Part shown: positions 1 through 10,193 of the stretch, piece by piece
How the letters are laid out: the number at the start of each line of letters is the position of its first letter
Numbering within the stretch: position 1 is the first letter of the stretch
Origin: Cryptomeria japonica
Lineage: Eukaryota; Streptophyta; Pinopsida; Cupressales; Cupressaceae
Assembly: GCF_030272615.1 (NCBI RefSeq)
Contig: NC_081407.1
Location: 317,470,456 to 317,530,455, forward strand
Length of the DNA: 60,000 bases
Direction of reading: 5' to 3'
Made by a program: the position numbers and the translations under genes
The notes under the pieces: generated by a model
Told to the model about the DNA's origin: nothing
What the model saw: the letters and a program-made list of their open reading frames with translations, nothing else
Databases searched by the model: none

Positions 1-801
1 TGTGATGAGTTATCACGGGTCGTGATGAGATACCCTAACCAACAAATTTTGGCAGTAATTTGTGATGAGTTATGTTTGATTTTCCAGATACATTGCACCT
101 AGGAAATTGTGATATGATTTCTAAGTCGACATGAAATCTAGATGTCTATATAATGACATTATGATGAACTATTTCATATGAGATGATTTGATGCGAAGAC
201 AGAAGTGTTAATTTGTTGAAGGCATTGCAGAATATGTTGGTGATGTAGTTTTGAGTGTGTAGAAGAGGATCTATTCAAGCAAGTTGTGCTACTTGTAGAT
301 CACACCACCTATTGTTTTCTAATCACTACAATAGTCAATTCCCCTAACTAGGTAATCTCTAACAAGATTCATTGTACAAATACTTTAACAAGGTGATTCA
401 TTAGTTTGGATACAGAAATCTTCTACCGAGGTTACTCTTAACAGGGTACTACCTTTAACAGGGTATAGCTCCTAACAGATCTTTGGGATCTTTAATAGGA
501 TTCACTCCTAGTAGAGCACTTTTGTAGACCTTAACCGGTTAGTTACCTATTACTACAGATAGTTAACTTGTGAGTCCCATCTCACTGTGGTTTTTCCCAT
601 TTGGGTTTTCTACGTATAAACACTTGTGTTATGGTGCATGTTTTACTTATTGTGAATGCTTTCATATTATTTTAGATTGCATGCATAGTGTTGAGTAAAC
701 TTATTAAGTATATCTATCGGTCAATGTTTAAGTGGTATTGTTTTTGGTGTCATTGATTCACCCCCCCCCCCCCCCCCTCTCACTGCTTTATAAGTCTATC
801 A
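1..801 (+). repeat. 5' LTR, partial
   Basis: Position 1 onward matches 3744 onward in the 3' LTR through the common end TCTATCA. It holds a C-run (about 761-777) shortly before the end, and a TATA-like CTATATAATG near 147-156. The GTGGTTTTTCCCATTTGGG block near 590-610 is shared with other Copia LTRs in this window. Confidence 0.88.
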
Positions 802-802
802 A

Positions 803-818
803 TTGGTATTAGAGTCCA
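803..818 (+). other. Primer-binding site, tRNA-iMet type
   Basis: Two bases after the LTR end is TTGGTATTAGAGTCC. It matches the usual plant Copia primer site TGGTATCAGAGCC with two C-to-T changes, consistent with age. Confidence 0.75.
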
Positions 819-839
819 ACTTCCTTAAGGCTTAATCAC

Positions 840-3180
840 TTGAAAGGAAACCCTAAAGCCACCATGGGGGATATGAGCTACTTTGAGATGGCTAGAGTGC
901 TTGAAGCTACCAAGGAAGAGCTTGAAACCCTAAGGGTCAGATTTAAAGCTTCACAAGTCAAAAGGAGAGAGTTGACTAAACAACTATTGGAAATATCTGA
1001 TAATAGTTCTTTAGATGAAGCTAACATTGATGCATTAGCTGAAGAAGTTGAAAAACTAAACGGTGAAAAGCTAAATCTGAGAAGAGAGTTAGAAGCCCTA
1101 ACTATCTGCATGAGTCAAGAGCTAGAAGCTAGGAGGGCAGCTGAAGACCTTGTCAAAGAAAGAGATCATGAGATCGCTAAGATCACAAGATAATACAACT
1201 TTGCATGAGCATTGGCATGCAAAAAAAGAAGAAAAAGAGGCTTTGCAGCTAGATCTTGAAATGGTGTCATCCCTAACAGAGACTCTTACAAAACACAATG
1301 AAGATCTTACCAAAGAGCTCACTGAGGCTAATGGAAAGGTTGAAAAGTTCAATAAAAGTAAAGAAGGTAAGGAGCAACTAGCAACTCGCAAGAAGGCCAA
1401 ACCAGTTGAAACCACCTCTAAGAAGACTATTCCATTAAATCTTTGTCTTATAAGCCTATGACTGATTTTGAGAGAATGGTAAAGACATTAGGAAGGAATA
1501 TATTTGATAATGTTAAAGAATGTTTTGATTCATTTAATGAAGATCGGAAGGAACAAATTGTTCAATAGGTAATCAGCTACCTATGTCAATACAATCGATT
1601 ACCTGAGGATCTTAAAAAAGATATTTATGATTCTTTATATTTTATTCTTATGAATAAGTGGGAAAAGGCTGTGAAGAAAGATCAAGAAATTAATGATAGC
1701 ACTTTTATTCAATATTTTCCTGATTTGTCTAAAGATGAACTAGCATCATTTCTTGATAATTACAAAGGACAATTTCATTATAAGACAAGAAGATTTATGT
1801 TAATGAATGAAAAGGTGCAATCTATTGAATTAGGAACTCATCAGATAGCTAGAAATGTTCAACGAATGCATGAGCATTTAAAGTCTCATTATGATGATCA
1901 AATAGAGACTGGAGGAAAACCAGAGTCAGTTGAAGACGAAATTGTTTCACCAAAGATTGATAAGAAATAGGGTGACACTACTTCCCAACCAATAATTTTT
2001 GTTGATGACATATAGGATACCATTGATCTATCTAGGAATATTATTGAACCAGATAAGTAGCCACTAGTTATTACTGATTCATAGGTTAATGCAGTGGATT
2101 TACCGACAACTCAACCAAGTGTGGATATTTCACCCCCACCGGTAAAAGATCAACCAGTGAAATCACAACTCCCACCAGTTTCACAAGCTACTCAGGAGAA
2201 ACCTACAGAAAGAATTGCAAAGAAGTCCTCTGAATAGAAAAGGAGAAAGAACAAGAGGAAGAGAAACATGAGAAGGAGAAATTTGTTGAACCAGAAAAGG
2301 CATTAGTCAAGCAAAGGAATAATGATGATGATGATGATGACTCATTTGGCATCAAAGGGCCTATAGATGTTGACAATATGAGTGCATCAAAATTATTGGA
2401 GATTGCAACTATGATGCAATCCAGAGCACAGAAGAAGAGGCTTAAGGAACAGAGGAAGGAAGCAAAAACCATCCAAACTGTTGTGGAGATTTTATCAAGT
2501 CTTCTACCAGAGACTTCTATAGGGACCTTGTCAACTCCTATTGGTAAGCTAGGCTAGTTGGTTGTTGATGCTTCTAACCAACTCAAGTCCCTTGAGGAAG
2601 TAGCTCAGACTATGGCTGAGAAAAACTCAGGAAGAAAAGAGGAGAATAAATAATGAAATATATTGATACAGGGAAGATTGCTTTATCCCTGAACAAAGAT
2701 CTTTTGAGAAAAGCTATTGAGTCAGGAGGTAGAATTCTAGCCTACACATATAATGTTTTATTTTTCTATTTTGATATAGTTAAGAAGCGAATAGGGACAT
2801 AAGTCGAACTAGCAAAGATATGTAATGCCTACATACATTTACAGAACTCAGTGTTAGCTTTTGGAAAATTTGTGGATGATTTGCAAAACCGATTAGATGT
2901 CTATGATTTTAAACAGGAAAAGAGACTCCGATCACTGAAGGAGTTGAAGAACTTATTAAGACCGAAGGTGGACATCTTACAATGAGTATACAAGGATGCA
3001 GAAGTGGTTTTGGTGACTCCAGAGATGAGTACAATTGATGTAATGGAATAATTTTCTGCGTAGATTATGACAACCATTGAGATTTCTGACACTTTACTGG
3101 AACCATGGGAAAATGATTTTTCTCAAATGAAGATTACTTTCAATGACATTTTCTTGCAAATTGAAGTGAACACTCCTTAA
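840..3180 (+). pseudogene. Decayed coiled-coil ORF of the non-autonomous LTR element (about 780 codons)
   Basis: Fragments at 840-1193, 1150-1440, 1450-1970 and 2240-3180 join into one reading path if two or three small frameshifts (near 1190, 1440 and 2240) and internal stops are bridged. The N-terminal third is Lys/Glu/Leu-rich with heptad character (long coiled coil). The middle contains a globular-looking segment (about 1450-1965) and a Pro/Ser/Thr stretch. A KE-rich run, an Asp run (about 2322-2342) and a second helical region follow, ending at TAA 3178-3180. I see no zinc knuckle and none of the protease, RT or integrase motifs. In-frame stops at 1566, 1968, 2013, 2058, 2082, 2235 and 2555 are all TAG. 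It may be a divergent gag-like structural protein or a captured gene; I do not recognise the family. Confidence 0.6.
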
Positions 3181-3426
3181 TACAGACTTTTAAGTTTTTG
3201 TATATGTAAACATTTGATGCAAATTTTTCTATATATATATATATGTATTTTACTTTTCAATTTGGCATTGTTTTCAAAGGGGGAGTAGAAATATGTATGT
3301 GTTGTGAAAATTTTGAATGTATTCTTAAGGGGGAGTAGAAATATATGTGTACAATTTTTTTAAGCACTCTTAATTGTAAAGTTGTAAAATTTTCTAAGTG
3401 TTGCAATCAATGCCAAAGGGGGATAT
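3181..3426 (+). other. 3' untranslated region with repeated polypurine tracts
   Basis: Between the ORF stop and the 3' LTR lies a short (TA)n run near 3231-3246. Two near-identical tracts, TCAAAGGGGGAGTAGAAATATG at about 3275 and a related one near 3328, are followed by the terminal CCAAAGGGGGATAT directly before TGTTGG. The last is the likely plus-strand primer; the others look like duplicated tracts. Confidence 0.7.
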
Positions 3427-4542
3427 TGTTGGCTTGATGATGATTGTAATGAATGACTTCATATGTTGTCATTGATGGAACATGTACACACACATATGTT
3501 CACATTGTCTACCGGTATTACTTCTAAAGTTACTTGTATTGCAACCGGTATTGGAATTTTTGTTTATGATGGTCTAGAGAGTGTCAACCGGTAAATGTAG
3601 ACAACCGGTATATGTAGGAATGACTTGACACTTACTTGAAGATTCAGCGAAGACTATAAAAGAAACAAATGGAGGACAATTGGTTTACATGTTTAAGTGG
3701 TTAACTCTAACTGGTATCGGTGTTCCAACCGGTATTCATTGATTGTGTGATGAGTTATCACTAGTCGTGATGAGTTACCCTAACCGACAAATTTTGGCGA
3801 TAATTTTTGATGAGTTATGTTTGATTGTCCAGATACACTGCACCTAGGAAATTGTGATATGATTTCTACGCCGACATGAAATCTAAATGTCTATATAATG
3901 ACATTATGATGAACTATTTCATATGAGATGATTTGATGTGAAGATAGAAGTGTTAAGTTGTTGAAGGAATTACAGAATATTTTGGTGATGCAGTTTTCAG
4001 TGTGCAGAAGAGGATATATTCAAGCAAGTTGTGCTACTTCTAGATCACACCACCTATTATTTTCTAATCACTACAACAGTCAAATTCCCTAATTGGGTAA
4101 AGCTCTAACAAGCTTCATTATACAAATCCTTTAACAAGGTGATCCATTAGTTTGGATTAAGAAATCCTCTATCGAGGTTACTCCTAACAGGATACTACCT
4201 TTAACAGGGTATAGCTCCTAACAGAGCTTTGGGATCTTTAATAGGATTCGCTCCTAGCATAGCACTTTTGTAGACCTTAACCGGCCAGTTACCTATTACT
4301 ACAAATAGTTAACTTGTGAGTCCCATCTCAACATGGTTTTTCCCATTTGGCTTTTCCACATATAAACACTTGTATTATGGTGCATGTTTTACTTATTGTG
4401 AATGGTTTCATATTATTTTGGATTGCATGCATAGTGTTGAGTAAACTTATTAAGTATATCTACTGGTCAATGTTTAAAGTAGTATTTTTTTTGGTGTCAC
4501 TGATTCACCCACCCCCCCTCTCAGTTCTTTTTAATTCTATCA
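3427..4542 (+). repeat. 3' LTR, complete (1116 bp)
   Basis: Starts TGTTGGCTTGATG just after the polypurine tract and ends TTCTATCA before gatgg. Contains ACCGGT motifs, a TATA-like CTATATAATG near 3890, the GTGGTTTTTCCCATTTGG block near 4335, and a C-run before the end. Compared with the 5' copy it shows scattered substitutions of a few percent. Confidence 0.88.
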
Positions 4543-5575
4543 GATGGAGGGAAGGATAGATATAGAGATAAGGAGGGAAGGTGAGAGAGAGAGGGAGTGA
4601 GTATAGGAGAGACCTAGAGAGGGGAGAGAGAGAAGAAATAGAGAGAAGAGAGGGAGAGTAATAGGTCTAGAGTTTATGGGAGATAAAGAGGTGACAAGAG
4701 AGATAAGTGAAGGAGAGAGTTCATAAAGAGAGATGGGTAAGATGTGATGGAGAGAGAGAGGTGAAGAGGAAGGGAGAGAAATAGAGAGGGGATAGATATA
4801 GAGATGAGATATCTATAGGGTGAGAGAAAGGTTAAATATCTGGATGGGAGAGAGGGGGGAGAGATAGATAGAGGGGCATAGAGATAGGTTCCTAATGAGA
4901 CATGTATGGAGAGATATAGAGGTGGAGAGGGAATGAGGGAGAAACATAGAAATTTGAGAGAGGGAGGGAGTGAAATTAGGAGGGAGAGGTGATGGCCTAG
5001 ACAATGGAGAGAGGGAATATATAAAAGAGCAAAGAGATAAGTAAGAGGACATGGATGGAGAGGTAGACATGGAGGGAGTCAAAGACCTAGGAAACAAGGA
5101 GATGGATAGGTTTGGAGAGAGAGAGAGAGAAAAAAGAGAGAAATATTTCATAAATGGATAGGGGTAAGGGGGAAGGGAGAGAAAGGTGGAGATAGAGTGA
5201 GAGAACTAGAGGGTGGATAGCTAGATGGGTGAGAAACCTAGAGGAGAGAGATGTGGGTAATAATATAGGGAGGGAGAGGTATTGAGGTGAATAGTGAGGG
5301 AAGGTGAGACCTAGATATGGGGAGAGAGAGGATAGAAGGGATAGGTATTAACCAATAGAATGGAGAGGGGGGAATAATAAGAGAATGACAGAGAAAAGGA
5401 GAAAGGGAAGGAGTCAAGGATATAAATGGGGTTAAGGAAGGAATGAAAGGTAGAGAGAGTGGGGTATACCTAGCGAGTAGAGAGAGAAGTGAGAGAGATA
5501 AGAGAGGGAGAGAGATAGGTCTAGAGTTTGGGGAAGATAAAGAGAGTGAGATATACAGATAAAGAATGCTAATAG
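4543..5575. repeat. GA-rich polypurine tract (about 1 kb)
   Basis: The plus strand is dominated by GAGA, GGAGG and AGATAG words with very few pyrimidines, interrupted by short repeated phrases such as GACCTAGA and ATAGGTCTAGAGTTT. It begins right at the end of the upstream 3' LTR, so the LTR element probably inserted into it. ORFs read from the complementary strand are Ser/Leu/Pro-rich low-complexity artefacts. Confidence 0.85.
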
Positions 5576-6180
5576 GAGCATGCTGAGTACTGAAATTTGA
5601 CATGTTGATTACTAAAATTTGACTATCAGAAATTTTATATGATCCTCTAAAAACTAGAATCTACATTATAACTCCTATAGAATTGAAACCACTCTCAAAC
5701 ATCCTGCCAATATATACATGAAATGTCACTTAAAGTATAAGTCAAATTTCAAAAGGAAAAAGACATATTGAAATGTGACTAATACTTAAATGTTATATTT
5801 CATGTATATATTCTCCTATCGGAGTTGGTATAACTTGTACCCAAGTTGAAAAATGTTCCCAAAATGAAAATTTGGATAATACAGAGCATTTGGCACGTGC
5901 CAAATTAAGCACTCGCCAAATGCAAAAAATTGACTTTTCACATTTGGCGACCGCCAAACATGAAAATACAAAATTTTGAATTTGGCAAGCGCCATATTTG
6001 GCACTCACCAAATAGTTTGCATTGGATAATACAAACCTTTTGGGTTGGATTTGCCTTGGGCATCCAACCTGAAGGTTTGGACAACCTTTTCATGTTAATG
6101 ATGCATTTTTATGAAAAGATAAAAAGTGGCACCATTTTGGTACCACAACTTGATGCCCATACCCTGCATCTCATGTAATC
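5576..6180. other. AT-rich non-coding DNA with clustered TTTGGC/GCCAAA palindromes
   Basis: No coding signal. Between 5888 and 6013 there are at least four inverted-repeat motifs. They are ATTTGGCACGTGCCAAAT (5888-5905, a perfect palindrome), TTTGGCGACCGCCAAA (5943-5958), TTTGGCAAGCGCCA (from 5981) and TTTGGCACTCACCAAA (from 5997). Confidence 0.7.
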
Positions 6181-6232
6181 AAAATAATTGATGTCCAACG
6201 TACAATGAAATCACAACAATATAAGAGATACA

Positions 6233-7646
6233 TCAAAAAAGTACATAGTAGGAATCATCATATGTCTCATCAATAGTGTATACAACAAAATCAATGTGTG
6301 TAATATCAATGTCTCAGGCAGGACGATGAGCAAAACTCTCGCCAAAGGCTGTAGGTCTAGATCCACTACCTAAAGGACTAGCTCCACTTGGATCTCTCCT
6401 AGGGCCCATGATGCCTTGGCTCTTTGTGTCTCGTTGTGAACCCCCATGCCTAGATCTCTATACATATGACTCCACTCAGCACTCTACGGGAATAACCTAA
6501 AACTAAAGACCCCTGTAGTAATTTTCCCATCCTAAATGATATGTGAGATCCCTCAAGGTATCCCTGGTAATCCCCTTAGTGGTTTTCTACTGCAGTGTCT
6601 ATACTAGCTACTCAGCATGACCATATCATATCACAACATCACGCTCTGATGTCAGAGTCTGCACTTGGGCCTACACTTGTGTTAATTGGGCCTATAGATA
6701 TATAAATTAGGCTTGTAACCCTTGTATTATGCACTCTAGGCCCCTGATCTATGCCTCCTACTGGTGGGATGGAACTCTAATCCATATATGATGAGGTTGT
6801 TGTGGTGCCTCCTGAGCTATCAGATGTTGGGGTGCCGATGAATATGGTATTTGTACCTATGTCAATCCACCTGTAGCCCCTATGTTTGTAACATGTAGAG
6901 GAGCTCTCCTAGACCGCCTCCTCCTAACCACCTGTGCCTCCCAGTCAGCAACAAGCCCTCTTGTATCCCCTGCAGCTATCGAGCTGCCAGCTCCATCCCC
7001 ACCTCCTCCCTATCTGCCATCTCCACCACCACCATCATCTCCTCCATCACCCCTACCACCACCTCCACCTGCTCCACCCTAATCTCTCCATTGTCTAGGA
7101 GCCTTACATAGTGGTCGATCCTCCCCATCATCAAAGGCTAGCACTGGCTCATCAGAAGCTGACAACCGTGAGAATGGATGAGTCATAAAATATTTCGCAT
7201 AATCTATAGTCATCCCCACATAAATGACACCTGGCAGGTAATCCCAATCCTACCCCCCAAGTCCCATGTACTCTGCATAAGCCACATCATATGAGATAGC
7301 CAACCCCCAATCGACCATATCCTATCATCCTTGTGCATAATGAGTTGTGCCCTGTGGAGGACCCTGTACTCTGCCATACTACTTGAGAATGCATGTAATG
7401 AAGAATTGCTCAATCACATATGGGGTTGATCCAATCAGGTATTGGGAAACAAATACATATGTAATCTCAAGCCCACCCTCTGCCTAGAGCTCACAATCTT
7501 GATATGGTCCCCAGATGATTGTATCCAATTCATCTAGCACACGTTGCTATTACTCCAGTAAGTCCATCTTTCACTAGACAACTGCACTTGTATAACCATA
7601 GACGTAAGGTCTACCAGCTGGATGATCCCTATCTATCAATGGACGT
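6233..7646 (-). pseudogene. Plant mobile domain (PMD) gene, C-terminal part, decayed
   Basis: This continues, on the minus strand, the PMD protein that begins near 26063. Reading down from 7513, pieces typical of the end of a PMD appear: an RVL..-type segment and a WDLG-like stretch (about 7413-7210). A low-complexity Gly/Asp-rich tail follows (about 7080-6990), then an Arg/Ser/Gly-rich end reaching a stop near 6233. Several frameshifts and stops interrupt it. PMD proteins occur both as host genes (MAIL1/MAIN type) and inside transposable elements; the Gly-rich tail and decay favour a transposon-derived copy here, but that is inference. Its 7514-7646 portion is one half of a direct repeat also found at 9280-9412. 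Confidence 0.55.
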
Positions 7647-7665
7647 TGTTGGTAAACATATTTGC
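7514..7665. repeat. 152-bp direct repeat, copy A, left of the solo LTR
   Basis: Matches 9280-9431 with about seven differences and no indel. It consists of 133 bp of PMD sequence plus the first 19 bp of the Tat element LTR (TGTTGGTAAACATATTTGC). It ends exactly where the solo LTR begins. Confidence 0.9.
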
Positions 7666-9279
7666 TGATAACTCAATGATGAACCACTAGTACCAAACCG
7701 GTACTGAGAGGGGGGGTGAATCAGTACAAACACAAATACAATCCAAAACCAGTTTGACAGCAAATACTCCAAATGACTGGCAAACAGGGATACCTTTTCA
7801 ACACAAACTGCAACCGGTAAAGCCAAGAGTGTCTAAAATAAGCATTGATCGGTTGAACACTTAGCTTTTCATTTAACTCAAAACAACACTACCATTTCAC
7901 CCTCATGCATGAACAGGTAAACTATCCTCTGATTGACACAATAGTTAGTTCAGTGTGCTTTATAGATAGGCATAAAACATAGAACCATCAAATGCTCAAC
8001 AGGTAATAACAAAACATCACAAGATAAGAGCATCACACATGACACACATATTTTTCACGTGGAAACCCAACTGGGAAAAACCACGATGGGGATGAATACC
8101 CACAAGTTGCTTTTGAACTCTTTTGAAGTCTGCTTTGTTAGGAGCCTTGTCCGGTTAAAGACATTACAATAGGTTTTGCTAGGAACCGATCCTGTTAGGG
8201 ATCACCCGATTAAGGGATAGCTATAATACCCAGTTAAGGGTTAAACCTGGTAGGGTCACCTTGTTAGAGGATTTCAAGAACTCAATAGCTAAAGGATCTC
8301 CAGAGCTCTATAGCTTCTCAGAACTCATTAACCTCGAGTTACCCAGTTAAGGGATTTGAATCAAGCCTGTTAAGACCACCCTGTTAGGGGATTTTGCAAC
8401 AAGCTAGTTAAGGCTACCCTATTAGGGGATTTTATAACTGTTGAAGTGGTTAGAGATCAATAGGAATTACAATGATCTATTAACAGCACTCAATGCTAAT
8501 GCAGATCCGTTTAGGCTCCTCTTCTCCTTCTGCACATTCACTTTGCAGGTATCTCTTCTCTCCTTTGGTCTGGAAAGAATCACGTATCACTTCCCTTGGA
8601 TACACACACACAATTTTTTTCCAACAACCTTAGAAAGAAACACATCATTGACCTTATAGGAAACAGACAGGCCGATAGCAAAAACCCTAAACCCTAAACC
8701 CTAAACCTGTTAGGTTAAGCAATTCAAGTGGTTCAATCCTGACCATTGAATCATACTGTATTAAATGCAACAATCTTGAAACAATCTCAAGACATTCTCC
8801 ATCATCCATTTTCCACCGATTTCATGGCGGCTGATAACCCATCACGCGTTATCATCATTTGACAGACTTCACACATTCCCAAGATAGATAGGAATAGTCT
8901 TCTTCATGCAAGATCCTTCACGCGCACAAAGCTTACGTGGCAACATGATCTACCCGCCATTATACTACTAACTTATTACATGAAGATCATCGATTGAGTC
9001 ACATAGACTTGAGGTACTCCAACCGGAAATCCTGAAGAGGAAGCTACCTACCAACCGGTAGTCATACAATGCTTCCATGTGCTGGTTCCCATAACTACAT
9101 GCCGGTTCATCTTGAACAAATATGCCGCTTCACTTTGGCATATAAACTAGTTCATACATATGTCGGTTCCTCTCTCTTTTCACCTATCACATATGCCGGT
9201 TCTCTTCATAACACATATTGACATCAATGACAACATACAATGTCATTATGTCTTCATGTCGGTTCACATAATGCCAACA
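7666..9279 (-). mobile_element. Solo LTR, Copia type (1614 bp), minus orientation
   Basis: On the minus strand it starts TGTTGGCATTATG and ends GAGTTATCA, the usual TG...CA ends. It carries the C-run (GATTCACCCCCCC), the GTGGTTTTTCCCA block and many ACCGGT motifs seen in the other Copia LTRs here, but it is a different family from 3427-4542. It includes an interstitial telomere-like run of AAACCCT (8682-8706). No internal region is present, so it is a solo LTR. Instead of a 5-bp target duplication it is flanked by a 152-bp direct repeat; the immediate 5-mers (tttgc and gatga) do not match. I see no gene in this interval. Confidence 0.82.
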
Positions 9280-9412
9280 GATGATTGTATCCAAGTCATC
9301 TAGCACACGTCGCTATTACTCCAATTTGTCCATCTTTCTCTAGACAACTGCACTTGTATAACCATAGACGTAAGGTCTACCAGCTGGATGATCCCTATCT
9401 GTCAATGGACGT
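9280..9412 (-). pseudogene. PMD gene, middle fragment
   Basis: Minus-strand translation continues the PMD reading frame that stops at 25441: residues ending HLAITR there are followed here by PLTDRDHPAGRPYVYGYTSA. Joining the two sides with a single gacgt copy keeps the frame open. This shows the Tat element inserted into a once-continuous PMD coding sequence. Confidence 0.75.
9408..9412. repeat. Target-site duplication of the Tat element, left copy (gacgt)
   Basis: gacgt directly before TGTTGGTAAA, identical to 25441-25445 directly after CTAACA. Confidence 0.95.
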
Positions 9413-10193
9413 TGTTGGTAAACATATTTGCCCCTTTTTGAAATCTTAACAATTCTCTTCCTTAAGAAAAAATATAACTCTGTTTTGCCCTTTATAAAAG
9501 GAGACAAACTACCAATAGTTAGATGAATTAATAAAATTCAACCTCTGCATTAGAGGGCAACTCCTCGTATTATACAAGTGATATGCTAATAATTTTTACT
9601 AGAAAGCATTGAAAGGCTTCAACATTCATTCATCAACACAAATAAATGCCTTCAAAACTGTAAACATAGAAAATTTTCTAAAAGAATATTTTAAGAGAGT
9701 TCACAAACTCTAATTTACAAACATGCTCACTGTATGAATTCAAAAACACAACAGAGGCTCAGCAATACTGATAGTTGATCGATACTCTCGCATACCTCAC
9801 ACAGAAAAGAGGGTCAAGCAAATTGATACATGCGAGTCTTCTAACAACTAATGATAACTATGAACTGAAGAAAATACAGAGATTACTGATCACAAAATTA
9901 TATCATGCCCATAACAACTTTCTCAAGAAAGATTACGAATCCTTAAACACACAGATTCAAAGATTGCATAACATAGCATTTCATTGATAATCAACTATTG
10001 TTTTTTCAAATAATTCATATGCAAACCAAAATATTATTTGCTGCTCCTAAAAATCATAGTTTTTGGAACCCTTACAAAGACAAGCTTTTCAACTTAAATA
10101 GCCTCCAGGCTCATAGTTTTTACATAATCAAATTACATTTACTCTTGATCAAAGTGAAAGAAACCATTTAAAACAACAAGAAAGAAAACTAAA

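Larger units (their letters stand above)
1..4542 (+). mobile_element. Non-autonomous Copia-like LTR retrotransposon, 5' truncated by the window edge
   Basis: Two copies of the same LTR bracket an internal region of about 2.6 kb. The 3' LTR is complete (TGTTGGCTTG...TCTATCA). The 5' LTR enters the window about 317 bases inside its start. A tRNA-iMet-like primer site follows the 5' LTR and a polypurine tract precedes the 3' LTR. No reverse transcriptase, RNase H, protease or integrase motif is visible in any frame; the internal region encodes only a decayed coiled-coil-rich protein. It must therefore have been mobilised in trans. The bases after the 3' LTR are gatgg, but the matching 5' target duplication is outside the window. 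The LTR style and primer site suggest a Copia relative; this is inference. Confidence 0.85.
9280..9431. repeat. 152-bp direct repeat, copy B, right of the solo LTR
   Basis: Second copy of 7514-7665. It begins immediately after the solo LTR end and runs across the PMD/Tat-LTR junction at 9412/9413. This copy is continuous with the full-length Tat element, so it is the copy in the original position. Confidence 0.9.

Noticed and set aside
4813-5603. Minus-strand ORFs of 112 and 121 residues in the GA-rich tract
   Set aside because: They are Ser/Leu/Pro low-complexity products of polypyrimidine DNA, which rarely contains stops. No domain or codon signal.
6882-7082. Plus-strand Pro-rich ORF
   Set aside because: It is the antisense of the Gly/Asp-rich tail of the PMD gene, which fits the neighbouring minus-strand frame better.
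9775-9987. Plus-strand ORF of 70 residues in the Tat 3' LTR, repeated at 20790-20987
   Set aside because: Shared because the LTRs are copies. It is short, antisense to the element and differs in its start between copies.
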